Assembly (NCBI GenBank): GCA_003019535.1
Contig: NEXG01000001.1
Span: 1-64,000, forward strand
Source of the DNA: Candidatus Marsarchaeota G2 archaeon ECH_B_1
GTDB lineage: Archaea; Thermoproteota; Thermoprotei_A; Marsarchaeales; Marsarchaeaceae
Direction: 5' to 3'
Length of the DNA: 64,000 nucleotides
The translations under genes were made by a program, and so were the position numbers. Shown here piece after piece: positions 1 through 8,713 of the stretch; the first letter of the stretch is position 1, and the number at the start of each line of letters is the position of its first letter. Below the pieces are notes generated by a model, which had not been told where the DNA came from, did not search any database, and saw only the letters and a program-made list of their open reading frames with translations.

Positions 1-110
1 ATAAACCCGAAGAAGACACTCTTTGCACCACTCGTGGACTTCCTCGAACTATTCATGCACTGGTACATTGAGTGGAGGTGACAAGAATTGGGCTTATCCG
101 GTCAGGTGCA
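1..110 (+). pseudogene. transposase C-terminal remnant with IS-end-like motif
   Basis: The window opens inside a reading frame of 26 codons ending TGA at 79-81. Its last residues (LFAPLVDFLELFMHWYIEWR) align with the tail of a second decayed copy ending at 490. Thirteen bases after the stop, TTATCCGGTCAGGTG (94-108) resembles the ends of a dispersed repeat seen at 502-539 and 6183-6252. The rest of the gene lies upstream of the window or is lost. The transposase nature is inferred from the paired decay and the terminal motif; I could not name the IS family. Confidence 0.4.
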
Positions 111-273
111 GGAATAGAGGAAGATTCCTCTGAGCTCAAGGTCATAGCGGTTTTGCGCAACGCTTTTAACCTGAACATCCACGATGAGATACCACGCAAC
201 GTTTTAAACTACCCACAGAGCTGGTCTCGAAGTCGTGCGTAGAGTTGTCGATAAAATTGAGTAAAAACTCGTG

Positions 274-539
274 TTTAAGCTAAAGCCAGGAAAGTATTTT
301 ATTATCACGGTAGACGGGGTAGTCGTTAAGTATAATAGTAGATCTTCGAGCCATTGCTAGTGGGTCACTTCTCTAGCCGTAAAAGATCGAAAAAGAAGCA
401 TCTACTACAAACATCCCGAGATAAACGCCATTTGAACCACTCTTAGACTTCCTAAAGGTATTCTTCGAGTTTTACACAGTGTTGAGGTGATGTGCGCCAG
501 CCTATCTGGACACTATACCTCCTTCAGTTGTCCGGATAA
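274..539 (+). pseudogene. second decayed transposase copy followed by inverted-repeat ends
   Basis: From 274 the frame reads through FIITVDGVVVKYN and a segment resembling a DDE transposase core (WVTSLAVKDRKRSIYYK), interrupted by stops and a frameshift. It ends TPFEPLLDFLKVFFEFYTVL before TGA at 488-490, parallel to the copy at 1-81. Then come CTATCTGGACACTATA (502-517) and TTGTCCGGATAA (528-539), two outward-facing copies of the terminal motif. Nothing here can be functional. The stretch from 111 to 273 shows only fragments of the same kind. Confidence 0.45.
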
Positions 540-609
540 TAGGTTGTAGAGCGCGCAATCTAGGCTTGGAAGCTTTTATTTAGGCGCTACCTAATTCACG
601 CATGACAGG

Positions 610-617
610 TTTAAATA
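610..617 (+). promoter_or_regulatory. box A promoter of the glycosyltransferase gene
   Basis: TTTAAATA lies 20 to 24 nt before the ATG at 634 and about 26 nt before a second in-frame ATG at 640, the spacing expected for a leaderless archaeal transcript. No Shine-Dalgarno sequence precedes either ATG. Confidence 0.55.
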
Positions 618-633
618 TGCACGGCTGGAATGA

Positions 634-1854
634 ATGGGCATGCGAAATGCAGTAGTTGGTCACCATTACTGGGACAGGCCGGGGGGCGGACAGCTTGTGT
701 GTGCATCTTCGGCGTACGCCCTTGAGAAGTCAGGTTATAATCCAGTGCTGACATCGACAACCAGCTTTAATCCGCAGAGCTACACTACTTGGTTCGGGAT
801 TGATCTCTCCAGCTATCCAAGAGTCAACTGGAACATAAGCTTAAGGATGTTCGGATTGCACTTGAGGCTAGTCGCTTGGAGACCCATGCTTAAGGCAATC
901 AGGGATTACGGTGCAAAGCTACTCTTTACCGATGAGGTTACATATAAACCACTACTCAAGCACAGAGTGAAGATGGGCTTCAGGATAATCGAATACATAC
1001 ACTTCCCCTATGAGGTTTCCACAGACCCAAGGTTCAGGGGTACAGGACTCAGTTATGGCGAAGATCCCTACGTTTTAGAGAGGTACGGTAATTTTCCCAT
1101 GAACATTTACTGGTGGAGCTACATAAAACTTTTGCCACACTACATGAGGGAAGATCCATTTGAATCTGCAGACCTCGTACTCACCAACTCTGCATGGACA
1201 GCTGAGCTGGGGAAGAGAGTGTACGGCAAGACTCCAGAAGTCCTGAATCCCCCGCTACCACCAAACGTGCCAGTTCTTAAAAGTGCAAGGCCATTTGAGG
1301 GGAGACAGAAAGCTATAGTGATGCTTGGCAGATTCAGTGAGGAAAAGAGGTACCACTGGGTTATAGGTGAAGTCATGCCGAAACTCGTAAAGGAGGTACC
1401 AGGAGTAAAGTTGCTGATATTTGGCGGTGCTGGCACGAGGACGGCTAAGGCATACATTGAAAGGCTCAGAAGGATGGTCAAGGAGAAAGGAATTGAAGAC
1501 ATGGTGATCCTTATACCTGATGCGCCGAGGCACGCTATAAATGAGGCCATGGATAGTTCAAGAGCTTTCTTTCACTCAACAATAAACGAGCACTGGGGAA
1601 TAGTGGTTGCTGAGGCCCTAGCTAGAAGGTTACCCATAGTGGTCCATAAATCAGGAGGCGCTTGGTCCGATATAGCAAAAAAGGGCAGATACGGTCTCGG
1701 CTATGAAAACACAGATGAAGCTGTACTCTGTTTATCTAAGCTACTGACAGACGAAAAGCTTTGGAATATTTATTCATCATCAGAAAGGGTAGAAGATCTA
1801 ACTTTGGGTAAATTTGTTGACAGGCTAGGGAGATTTTTAAAAGAATTAAACTAA
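634..1854 (+). CDS. GT4-family glycosyltransferase, ALG11-like
   Basis: A 406-residue retaining glycosyltransferase with two Rossmann-like domains. The N-terminal glycine-rich motif (WDRPGGGQLV) and the C-terminal EHWGIVVAE, a clean E-x7-E nucleotide-sugar signature, are typical of GT4. The segment EYIHFPYEVS and general layout recall ALG11 mannosyltransferases that act on lipid-linked oligosaccharides. No signal peptide or membrane span is visible, so it probably works at the cytoplasmic membrane face. With the flippase at 4513 and the second GT4 at 9673 it fits N-glycan or cell-surface glycan assembly. Donor and acceptor cannot be told from sequence. Translation may start at 634 or at the ATG at 640. 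Confidence 0.8.
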   Translation: MGMRNAVVGHHYWDRPGGGQLVCASSAYALEKSGYNPVLTSTTSFNPQSYTTWFGIDLSSYPRVNWNISLRMFGLHLRLVAWRPMLKAIRDYGAKLLFTDEVTYKPLLKHRVKMGFRIIEYIHFPYEVSTDPRFRGTGLSYGEDPYVLERYGNFPMNIYWWSYIKLLPHYMREDPFESADLVLTNSAWTAELGKRVYGKTPEVLNPPLPPNVPVLKSARPFEGRQKAIVMLGRFSEEKRYHWVIGEVMPKLVKEVPGVKLLIFGGAGTRTAKAYIERLRRMVKEKGIEDMVILIPDAPRHAINEAMDSSRAFFHSTINEHWGIVVAEALARRLPIVVHKSGGAWSDIAKKGRYGLGYENTDEAVLCLSKLLTDEKLWNIYSSSERVEDLTLGKFVDRLGRFLKELN

Positions 1855-2340
1855 GCCTTACAACGATTATGCAGTTTTTCTTAGTTAGTCAAGCAGTAAA
1901 GCCTTTAAATGAATTCAATTTCACAATAAAACGAAGTAATTTATCTATCATCTTAATCTATGAAGGTTGTTACCAGGTGTGTTAATAATAAACGTAGAAA
2001 TTAGCAAGCCAAGAGGAACTCTGGGTAACAAAGCCCTATCCAAAACGGACAGGGAACATAAAGCCTACTGTAGCCGAAGAGATTACTTTTAGGAAAAGCA
2101 ACTGTGTAGCATAAGCTACTAATTTCTTAACAACGCGCCAAAAATGTGACATAATTATCACACATCTTCCAAGAACTTTTGAGTTTACCATAAAGGGTAG
2201 GTTTTGGAAACTTTATGAGGCTCATCCAAGCGTCAGCGCTCAACACGACCTTACATGAACACCATCATCAGATCATACAGGCCGCGTAAAAACATAAGTT
2301 GTTGGTATGCGAACCGTTAAGCTGAAATAGTGTATCTCCG
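1855..2340. other. intergenic region without a recognisable gene
   Basis: AT-rich, with a few short open stretches (for example about 38 codons from 1979) that have no recognisable product. I see no tRNA fold and no IS ends. The only functional signal is the hppA promoter at its right edge. A minus-strand TGATGA/CTGA pair near 2235-2268 hints at a box C/D RNA but lacks the internal boxes. Confidence 0.5.
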
Positions 2341-2348
2341 TTTTATAC
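2341..2348 (+). promoter_or_regulatory. box A promoter of hppA
   Basis: TTTTATAC is centred about 24 nt upstream of the ATG at 2369. This supports a leaderless start there rather than at the upstream GTG at 2330, which would lie before the TATA element. Confidence 0.6.
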
Positions 2349-2368
2349 AGGAGACAGGGGATTCTAAC

Positions 2369-4444
2369 ATGGTCTATGCGACTGAGATAGTTGCTTTGGT
2401 TGGCGGCTTACTAGGACTGCTTTACGCGGGTCTACTAGTGCGTAGTGTTCTCTCACAAAGCCCAGGGAATCAGAAGATGAAGGAGTTGGCTGACTTTATC
2501 CGTGTTGGCGCCAACGCCTTTTTGAGAAGGGAATACACGACCATAATACCCATAGCGGTGGTGCTTACAGTGATAATCGGCGTCCTCATCCAGCCGCGCC
2601 CAATAGTTGCTCTTGGATTCGTGGTGGGCGGTTTACTATCAGCTTTGGCTGGTTACATAAGTATGGGTGTAACCGTCCGGTCGAGCTCCCGTGTGGCTGA
2701 GGCCGCAAAGAATGGTTTGGGAAGCGCCCTAACAGTTGCCTTCAGAGGAGGGTCGGTGCTTGGTATGACTGTTCCAAGCTTGGCACTCATCGGTTTAGGA
2801 GTGTTCTATCACTTCTTCCCACAACCCACCGCTCTCGTGGGCTTTGGTTTCGGCGCAAGCCTGGTAGCGCTTTTCATAAGGGTTGGAGGAGGAATATATA
2901 CCAAGGCAGCCGACCTAGGCGCTGACATAGTGGGTAAAGTTGAGGAGGGAATACCCGAAGATGACCCGAGGAACCCTGGAGTCATCGCTGACAACGTGGG
3001 CGACAACGTGGGTGATTGCGCTGGGATGGGTGCCGACGTCTACGAGTCATACATAGTGACGGCTCTAGCAGCTGTCCTCCTTGGCACATTTGTGTTCTTG
3101 GGGGGTGCTTCAGCCCTACTAAACCAGCCAAGACTAGTGCCGTACCCATTAACGATAGGGGGAATAGGCGTCGTAGCCTCAATACTCGGAGGGCTATATG
3201 TTCGTCGATCAAGCAAGGGTGAACCCATGAGTATCCTGAGCGGTGCATTGTATATTGCCGCCATCGTCGCAGTGGTGCTCGACGCGGCTTTTACACTCTA
3301 CACCTTCAGGGCACACCCACTCTTAGGTTACGCGCTCACGGGGGCAGTGATCCTCGGAATAGTTGTGGTTGTCATAATCGAGAAGATAACAGACTACTTT
3401 ACATCCTACTCCTATAAGCCGGTGAAGGAAGTCGCCGAAGCGTCCCAGACTGGGCCGGCCATAAACTTCCTGTCAGGATTCGCGCTTGGGCTCAGAAGCG
3501 CAGCTCCAACCGCAATCCTACTCGTGGTCGCCATAATAGCCTCATTTGCTGCGGGCACTTATGCGAGCGGGGGGAACTACTATTTCGGCGTGTACACAAC
3601 TGCTATAACAACCATGAGCATGCTTTCACTTACGGGCATCATACTCTCCATAGACGCTTTCGGTCCGATAACAGACAACGCCAACGGAATAGTTGAGATG
3701 GCGGGTGTTGAGGGTGTCAGGGAGGTGACAGATAAATTGGACGCGGTGGGTAACACTACTAAGGCGACCACGAAAGGTTTCGCAATAGGCACAGCCGCAC
3801 TCGCAGCGCTTTCACTCTTCATAGCATTTCAGGGCGAGGTTCAGCGTTACTATTTGGCGAAAGGCCTCAACCCGCCCGTATTTAACCTAACGAGCCCCTA
3901 CCTACTCATAGGACTACTCATAGGTGGTCTGCTACCATTCTACTACTCTTCGTTCCTAATAGGCGCTGTGAGCAAGGCTGGCTACCAAATGGTCAACGAG
4001 ATCAGAAGACAATTCAGAGAGATACCTGGGCTGCTTGAAGGAAAGGCTAAGCCCGACTATTATAAGTGTGTTGACATAAGCACAAGCGCAGCCCTCAGGG
4101 AACTCGTCAAACCAGCACTCCTCGCAATACTAACCCCCATAATCGTAGGCGTGATACTTGGACCGATAGCCCTCGGAGGAGTACTCATAGGCAGCGTGGT
4201 CTCCGGAGTTTTCCTCGCCCTACTGATGGCCAACGCGGGCGCCGCCTGGGATAACGCAAAGAAGTATATCGAGGCGGGCAACTTCGGTGGCAAAGGAACA
4301 CCCACACACGCCGCCGCGGTGAGCGGAGACACTGTGGGCGACCCATTCAAAGATACCGCTGGACCCAGCATAAATTCGCTCATAAAGGTTTTAAACACGA
4401 TATCCATAGTCTTCGTAGCAATCTTCGTACTCCTCCACCTCTAA
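2369..4444 (+). CDS. hppA: membrane-bound proton-pumping pyrophosphatase, K+-independent type
   Basis: Integral-membrane pyrophosphatase of about 691 residues from the chosen ATG. It hydrolyses cytoplasmic PPi and exports H+. The PPi-binding signature DLGADIVGKVEEGIPEDD is followed by DNVGDNVGD, and the C-terminal half carries the second acidic cluster (GDTVGDPFKDTAGPS). About 15 or 16 hydrophobic spans are visible, as in the family. The motif GNTTKATTKG has Lys and Thr at the two positions that are Ala and Gly in K+-dependent enzymes, so it should not need potassium and should pump protons. An in-frame GTG at 2330 adds 13 polar residues but is upstream of the likely transcription start. A T6 run follows the stop. 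Confidence 0.95.
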   Translation: MVYATEIVALVGGLLGLLYAGLLVRSVLSQSPGNQKMKELADFIRVGANAFLRREYTTIIPIAVVLTVIIGVLIQPRPIVALGFVVGGLLSALAGYISMGVTVRSSSRVAEAAKNGLGSALTVAFRGGSVLGMTVPSLALIGLGVFYHFFPQPTALVGFGFGASLVALFIRVGGGIYTKAADLGADIVGKVEEGIPEDDPRNPGVIADNVGDNVGDCAGMGADVYESYIVTALAAVLLGTFVFLGGASALLNQPRLVPYPLTIGGIGVVASILGGLYVRRSSKGEPMSILSGALYIAAIVAVVLDAAFTLYTFRAHPLLGYALTGAVILGIVVVVIIEKITDYFTSYSYKPVKEVAEASQTGPAINFLSGFALGLRSAAPTAILLVVAIIASFAAGTYASGGNYYFGVYTTAITTMSMLSLTGIILSIDAFGPITDNANGIVEMAGVEGVREVTDKLDAVGNTTKATTKGFAIGTAALAALSLFIAFQGEVQRYYLAKGLNPPVFNLTSPYLLIGLLIGGLLPFYYSSFLIGAVSKAGYQMVNEIRRQFREIPGLLEGKAKPDYYKCVDISTSAALRELVKPALLAILTPIIVGVILGPIALGGVLIGSVVSGVFLALLMANAGAAWDNAKKYIEAGNFGGKGTPTHAAAVSGDTVGDPFKDTAGPSINSLIKVLNTISIVFVAIFVLLHL

Positions 4445-4450
4445 TTTTTT
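4445..4450 (+). terminator. T-run terminator after hppA
   Basis: Six T residues immediately follow the hppA stop codon (TAA then TTTTTT), a typical archaeal U-tract termination signal before the independently spaced flippase gene. Confidence 0.45.
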
Positions 4451-4512
4451 AGACCATTTAATGGAGCCACGATAAGGATTAAATTGAATTAGCGGTCACA
4501 GGGTTTAGGCCT

Positions 4513-6078
4513 ATGCTTAAACAGAGGGCTGCTAGCGGCGCTGGTCATTTATTCGTAGGCAACACGCTATCACAGATAATCCAAGGGATAGGGATAATAT
4601 TGGTAGCCAGATTGTTGGGCGCCACAAACTACGGGCTCTATACCCTGCTCTTAGTCCCCTCAGCAACATTTTTTGTATTCACGCAGGTAGGGTTCGGGGG
4701 AGCGGCTACAAGGTATGTCGCATACTATAATGCTTTGGGTAAAAGAGCAGAGGCCGACAGTATAGCTACAACCACACTCCTATATGCCGCCATACTGTAT
4801 GCGCTTATATCTTTGATCTCAGCGGTCGCCGCCCCAGCCTACGCGTCATACGTGCTACACCAACCAGGCATATCCCACTTGGCCCAGCTTGCGAGCGTGA
4901 TAATATTTTTTCAAGGCTTGATGAATTATACAACAGCAGTCCTCAACGGCTACTACAAGACTAAGCAGGTTTCTGCCATTATGCTCATCCAGTCACTCGC
5001 CAAGACCACCCTATCCGTAGGCCTCATAATTATTGGACTACGCATATATGGTGCGCTGATTGGGACAATAATTAGCTTTGTTATCCCGGCAATAAGCGGC
5101 ACGATTTGGATCTTTAAGGCTGTCCAAACCAGAAAGTTCATGTTTGACGCGAAGATTTTCAAAACCATAACATCCTTCGGGTTACCAGTGTATGCTGCAA
5201 ACATCCTCAACGGTATCTCGCGGCAGATCCAGTTGGTGATCCTGGCGGGTTTCGTGAGCGCAGCCGCTGTGGGCGCCTTTACGGCCACCCAGAATCTAGC
5301 TACCCTTATCAGTGTTGTAACCTACCCCATAAGTACTATGGCTGGAGTGGCCTTCTCAGAGGTCTCAGCGCATAACAACAAGGTTAGGATCAGTTCATCC
5401 TATGTGAGTGCTACGAAGATAGCCACGATACTTGTGGTGCCAATAAGTATTTTCATCGCACTTATAGCGAAACCCATTGTTACAATTCTGTATGGTGCAG
5501 TTTACTCTAAATTCTACCTTCTACTATCCATATTCGCACTCGGATACCTCTCCGTGGGTCTGGGAGGACAAACCCAAAACCCACTCTTTGGGGGGTTAAA
5601 CAGTACGAAACTCAACACTTACTCGGCCGCAATCTCAGCGGTCTTACTCCTATCACTCTCTTTTGGGTTGGCTTTCAAGCTCAGCGTTTTCGGTGTGGCC
5701 CTCGCAACAACCATCTCAGCAATAACTACAGCCGCGGTAATGCACATACTCATCGTGAGGAGACTAGGCGTTAAGCTTTCCAAAGCCAAGTTGGTAGCCG
5801 TGTATCTAGCAAGCACGCTATCAGCTGTCCCCCTAATACTCATACCACAAAAAATTTTCCACCACGGTTTAATCGGCTTGATAGAGCTAGCGTCGTTTCT
5901 AGGTGTGTATGTAGTAATTTACTCCACAGTGCTACCGCTAGTAAGAGGAGTTAACGAGGATGAACTCACCCTCATATCGCATTCTTTAAAGGGCGTACCC
6001 ATACTAGGATATATATTGAGCGCTCTAACGCGCTACTCAAAACTCTTCATATATGAACACAAAGAAAAACCAAGCTAG
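4513..6078 (+). CDS. polysaccharide flippase (Wzx/MOP superfamily)
   Basis: A 521-residue polytopic membrane protein with 12 to 14 hydrophobic segments and almost no soluble domain. The N-terminal block (GNTLSQIIQGIGIILVARLL, then GATNYGLY) matches the RfbX/Wzx oligosaccharide flippases of the MOP exporter superfamily: a helix, a conserved Arg, then G-x-x-x-Y-G. It should flip a lipid-linked oligosaccharide across the cytoplasmic membrane. The glycosyltransferases at 634 and 9673 and the epimerase at 7784 would supply or build the substrate, although only loose clustering supports a joint pathway. An AT-rich element (TTAAATTG, about 4480-4487) is a possible box A. The ATG at 4513 is the only sensible start. 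Confidence 0.8.
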   Translation: MLKQRAASGAGHLFVGNTLSQIIQGIGIILVARLLGATNYGLYTLLLVPSATFFVFTQVGFGGAATRYVAYYNALGKRAEADSIATTTLLYAAILYALISLISAVAAPAYASYVLHQPGISHLAQLASVIIFFQGLMNYTTAVLNGYYKTKQVSAIMLIQSLAKTTLSVGLIIIGLRIYGALIGTIISFVIPAISGTIWIFKAVQTRKFMFDAKIFKTITSFGLPVYAANILNGISRQIQLVILAGFVSAAAVGAFTATQNLATLISVVTYPISTMAGVAFSEVSAHNNKVRISSSYVSATKIATILVVPISIFIALIAKPIVTILYGAVYSKFYLLLSIFALGYLSVGLGGQTQNPLFGGLNSTKLNTYSAAISAVLLLSLSFGLAFKLSVFGVALATTISAITTAAVMHILIVRRLGVKLSKAKLVAVYLASTLSAVPLILIPQKIFHHGLIGLIELASFLGVYVVIYSTVLPLVRGVNEDELTLISHSLKGVPILGYILSALTRYSKLFIYEHKEKPS

Positions 6079-6182
6079 CTACACAAGTGAGTAGACTTAT
6101 GCTAAACAGCAGATCAGAAATCTGTTCTCAAGATATTGATGTGTTTGCACGTGTTTTTCTGACTATTATATATTGACAGGGG

Positions 6183-6252
6183 GATAGTGTCCAGATTAGA
6201 ACGCGGCGACCTCTGTCTCCAGGCGTGGAGAAGCGTTATCCGGACACCATCT
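6183..6252. repeat. 70-bp MITE-like element with terminal inverted repeats
   Basis: The left end GATAGTGTCCAGATTA and the right end TTATCCGGACACCATC are imperfect inverted repeats (13 of 16 match). The element is flanked on both sides by ACAGGGG (6176-6182 and 6253-6259), a possible target-site duplication. It contains no coding capacity. The same end sequence occurs next to the transposase relics at 1-539 and in tandem at 20409-20515. The right edge lies only about 17 bp from the VKOR promoter. Confidence 0.55.
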
Positions 6253-6268
6253 ACAGGGGTTTGAAAAG

Positions 6269-6277
6269 TTTATAAAG
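6269..6277 (+). promoter_or_regulatory. box A promoter of the VKOR gene
   Basis: TTTATAAAG is centred 27 nt upstream of the GTG at 6300, consistent with a leaderless or near-leaderless transcript beginning at that codon. Confidence 0.6.
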
Positions 6278-6299
6278 CTAAAAAGCGGGTTCGGTGTGA

Positions 6300-6710
6300 G
6301 TGTTACCAATGAACCGTTTACAGCTGTTGGCTTTAGGGTTAAGCCTACTAGGCTTGGGTGTTTCAGCCTATCTCACGGCGCAGTCGTTCAACAGCCATAT
6401 ACCCCTCAGTTGCCCTTCCACAGGCATCATCAACTGCGCTAAAGTGACAACGAGCACATACAGCCATATCTTAGGCGTCCCAGTCGCACTCCTCGGAGCT
6501 ATATGGTTCATAGTTATAATAGCACTCGTCCTCCTTGATTTAAACTGGGCTTTACTGCCGTTTTGGACACTCGGTCTAGTTTTCGTAGCCTACCTAGTGT
6601 TCACCGAGGTCTTCCTCATCCACTCCATCTGTGTGTACTGCACCGCTGTGCACATAACAGTGCTCGTGTTGGGATATCCTGTGGGGAAGCTTTCGCTAAG
6701 CGGCGAATGA
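6300..6710 (+). CDS. VKOR-family disulfide-bond-forming membrane protein
   Basis: A 136-residue, four-helix vitamin K epoxide reductase homologue. It reoxidises a thioredoxin-like partner and passes electrons to a quinone. The active-site pair CVYC is at 111-114 and the loop cysteines are C38 and C46, so all four catalytic cysteines are present, along with the conserved loop Ser/Thr region. It is a minimal VKOR without a fused thioredoxin domain. The convergent neighbour supplies a membrane-anchored CPFC protein, the expected partner. The GTG at 6300 fits the promoter; an ATG at 6309 would shorten it by three residues. Its last 121 bp overlap the opposite-strand gene. Confidence 0.88.
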   Translation: MLPMNRLQLLALGLSLLGLGVSAYLTAQSFNSHIPLSCPSTGIINCAKVTTSTYSHILGVPVALLGAIWFIVIIALVLLDLNWALLPFWTLGLVFVAYLVFTEVFLIHSICVYCTAVHITVLVLGYPVGKLSLSGE

Positions 6711-7552
6711 GCGCCACCAGTGCCAAGCTCGCCCTCTAACGCAGGTATTGGTTGCCTGCCGCATACGCTTGAAGGCTTATTACCATCCACTTTACATATC
6801 ACCGCGGTTATAGCATTAGTATACTGCCTGATACCCACGCCTATCGATGTGTTGGAGCCTATGAATCCTGCTATTTGCGTCCAATTATAGTTGTGCCATG
6901 ACTGAGGTACAAATGGTGACGAAGCAAGCACGAACGAGTTGCCAAAGTCGATAAACGGGTAACCACCGCCGAATAGATTCCACACCTGCGAATAGTTTGA
7001 TGGGGGCTCCGCTATTAAGCCGTAATCCCTATTCTGAACTTCATACCCCTGAAACACGACGTAGGGGCTCGTATAAGAGGCGTAGCGAAAAGTGAACGTG
7101 GGAACATTATAATAGGACTCATTCACAGGGGGGGCGGAAACCATATACTCCAACCCCGTAAAGTTCCCGAAACGCATAAGCGCCAAAATAAGTGGCCATC
7201 TAGTTGCGGCGCAAAACGGACAGTACTCTGCACCTATAAACACTATTATCGGTTTACCCCCACTAATCCAGGGGGTACCATTATAAGGTTGGAACAACGA
7301 CATATTGGTGAGTGGACCTCCATATGTGCTCATCGCCAGCGAACTTAGCTCGGAGTAGAAACCCGCACTAACAGGTTGTCCAATATACGCCGTTATATTG
7401 GGCGTCGAACCAGAAAGATAATTCACGCCGTAGTAAACACCTATAAGCAAAACAAGCACTACGGCTATACCAACACTTAAGTAAATAGTCCTCTTTTTCT
7501 TCGCCTTTACAGACTGCTTCTGCTTCTTCTTCTCAAGCTTCTTACCAGGCAT
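6590..7552 (-). CDS. DUF929 membrane-anchored thioredoxin-like protein
   Basis: A 320-residue protein with a very basic N-terminus (Lys-rich, residues 1-21), one transmembrane helix (about 23-45) and a large outside domain with a CPFC redox motif at 111-114. This is the arrangement of the archaeal DUF929 family, known from thermoacidophiles. The outer domain has many N-x-S/T sequons and few charges, as in extracytoplasmic proteins. Two further cysteines (in VICKVDG and SSVCG) probably form a structural disulfide. It probably oxidises secreted proteins with VKOR as its recycler. The final 40 or so residues are encoded in the antisense of vkor and look unlike the family, so they may be a run-on tail. 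Confidence 0.82.
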   Translation of the reverse strand: MPGKKLEKKKQKQSVKAKKKRTIYLSVGIAVVLVLLIGVYYGVNYLSGSTPNITAYIGQPVSAGFYSELSSLAMSTYGGPLTNMSLFQPYNGTPWISGGKPIIVFIGAEYCPFCAATRWPLILALMRFGNFTGLEYMVSAPPVNESYYNVPTFTFRYASYTSPYVVFQGYEVQNRDYGLIAEPPSNYSQVWNLFGGGYPFIDFGNSFVLASSPFVPQSWHNYNWTQIAGFIGSNTSIGVGIRQYTNAITAVICKVDGNKPSSVCGRQPIPALEGELGTGGAHSPLSESFPTGYPNTSTVMCTAVQYTQMEWMRKTSVNTR

Positions 7553-7756
7553 ACTACTGAAAGAAATCTGCTACAACCACAATTAAATCTATCGTGTAAG
7601 AATGATGGCCACAGGGAGCACCAAAGCAGCCGTAGACTACAAACTAAAAACAATCGGACGCTCAAAGTTTTAGCCGCCACACCTGATGGGAAAGTGCACT
7701 CTTACGTACGTGGTTAGCCCAGCACCAGCAAACCTTTTCCCTAAGTGCGCTGCAAG

Positions 7757-7768
7757 TTGTTTTATTGG
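7757..7768 (+). promoter_or_regulatory. box A that decides the epimerase start
   Basis: TTGTTTTATTGG is centred about 22 nt before the TTG at 7784. The open frame extends upstream to a GTG at 7745, but that codon precedes the promoter, so the shorter protein is preferred. GGAGG at 7778-7782 is too close to the TTG to act as a normal Shine-Dalgarno. Confidence 0.4.
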
Positions 7769-7783
7769 GGGTTAGAAGGAGGT

Positions 7784-8713
7784 TTGAACATTCTTGTCGC
7801 GGGTGGTGCGGGTTTTATTGGAAGCAACCTTGTCGACGAACTCTTGAAGCGAGGCTTCGAAGTCAGGGTCCTCGACGATCTCTCCTCAGGAAAGCTGGAT
7901 AATCTAAGACACCACATGAATGATAAGGGTTTCGAGTTTTTCCAAGGCTCCGTAACCGACTACCCCACCGTTTTACGGGTTGCGAGTGGAGTAGACGCGG
8001 TCGTCGACTTGGCAGCTAAGGGAAACTTGGCTAAATCAGTGGAGGACCCAGTGAGCTACCACAGTGTTAACACGAGTGGGGCACTATACTTGCTCGATGC
8101 ATGCGCGCGAAAAGGCGTGGAAAAATTTGTTTTCACCTCTTCTGGCTCCGTGTATTCATCGGAGGCTACGGGTGCAATAGACGAGAGCACACCCTATGAC
8201 CCCGCATCGCCCTACGCGGCCACCAAGGTTTGCGCGGAAATATACTGCAAGACCTTTAGAAAAGTGTACGGGCTGAAAACAGTAATCCTCCGTCTTTTCA
8301 ACGTGTATGGACCCCGCCGCGAGAAGAGTAGCTATGCGGGGGCGGTGACCAACTTTATGCTAAAAATAATGAGGGGTGAGCCAGTCGAAGTCTTCGGTGA
8401 TGGCACCGATGTTAGGGACTACGTGTACGTTGGGGACGTAGTCAAAGCGATTATTTTAAGCCTTGAGAAGGATGTCTCAGGCGAGTACAACGTCGGCACA
8501 GGTGTAGGCACATCCACAAGCAGTTTGATCCAAATGATAGGTAAAGTCGTCGGTGTCCAACCATCCCTTATTAACAAACCCAAAAGACAGGGTGATACAC
8601 CCAGCAGGGTGGCCGACATCACAAAAAGTAGAAAAGAGCTTGGCTATACACCCGAGCACGACCTATACTCCGGACTCACAAAACTCAAAGACTACTTTTC
8701 AAAAGCAACGTAG
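7784..8713 (+). CDS. NAD-dependent nucleotide-sugar epimerase/dehydratase
   Basis: Extended short-chain dehydrogenase of about 309 residues. From the TTG at 7784 it begins MNILVAGGAGFIGSNL, a perfect GxxGxxG NAD-binding start directly after the first strand, as in UDP-glucose 4-epimerases. The catalytic triad is visible as Ser in FTSSGSVYS and the YAATK Tyr-Lys pair. RLFNVYGPR and the DGTDVRDYVYVGD region are hallmark substrate-binding segments. It probably makes UDP-galactose or a related sugar nucleotide for the nearby glycosyltransferases. Substrate specificity is not readable. A T-rich run follows the stop. Confidence 0.85.
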   Translation: MNILVAGGAGFIGSNLVDELLKRGFEVRVLDDLSSGKLDNLRHHMNDKGFEFFQGSVTDYPTVLRVASGVDAVVDLAAKGNLAKSVEDPVSYHSVNTSGALYLLDACARKGVEKFVFTSSGSVYSSEATGAIDESTPYDPASPYAATKVCAEIYCKTFRKVYGLKTVILRLFNVYGPRREKSSYAGAVTNFMLKIMRGEPVEVFGDGTDVRDYVYVGDVVKAIILSLEKDVSGEYNVGTGVGTSTSSLIQMIGKVVGVQPSLINKPKRQGDTPSRVADITKSRKELGYTPEHDLYSGLTKLKDYFSKAT

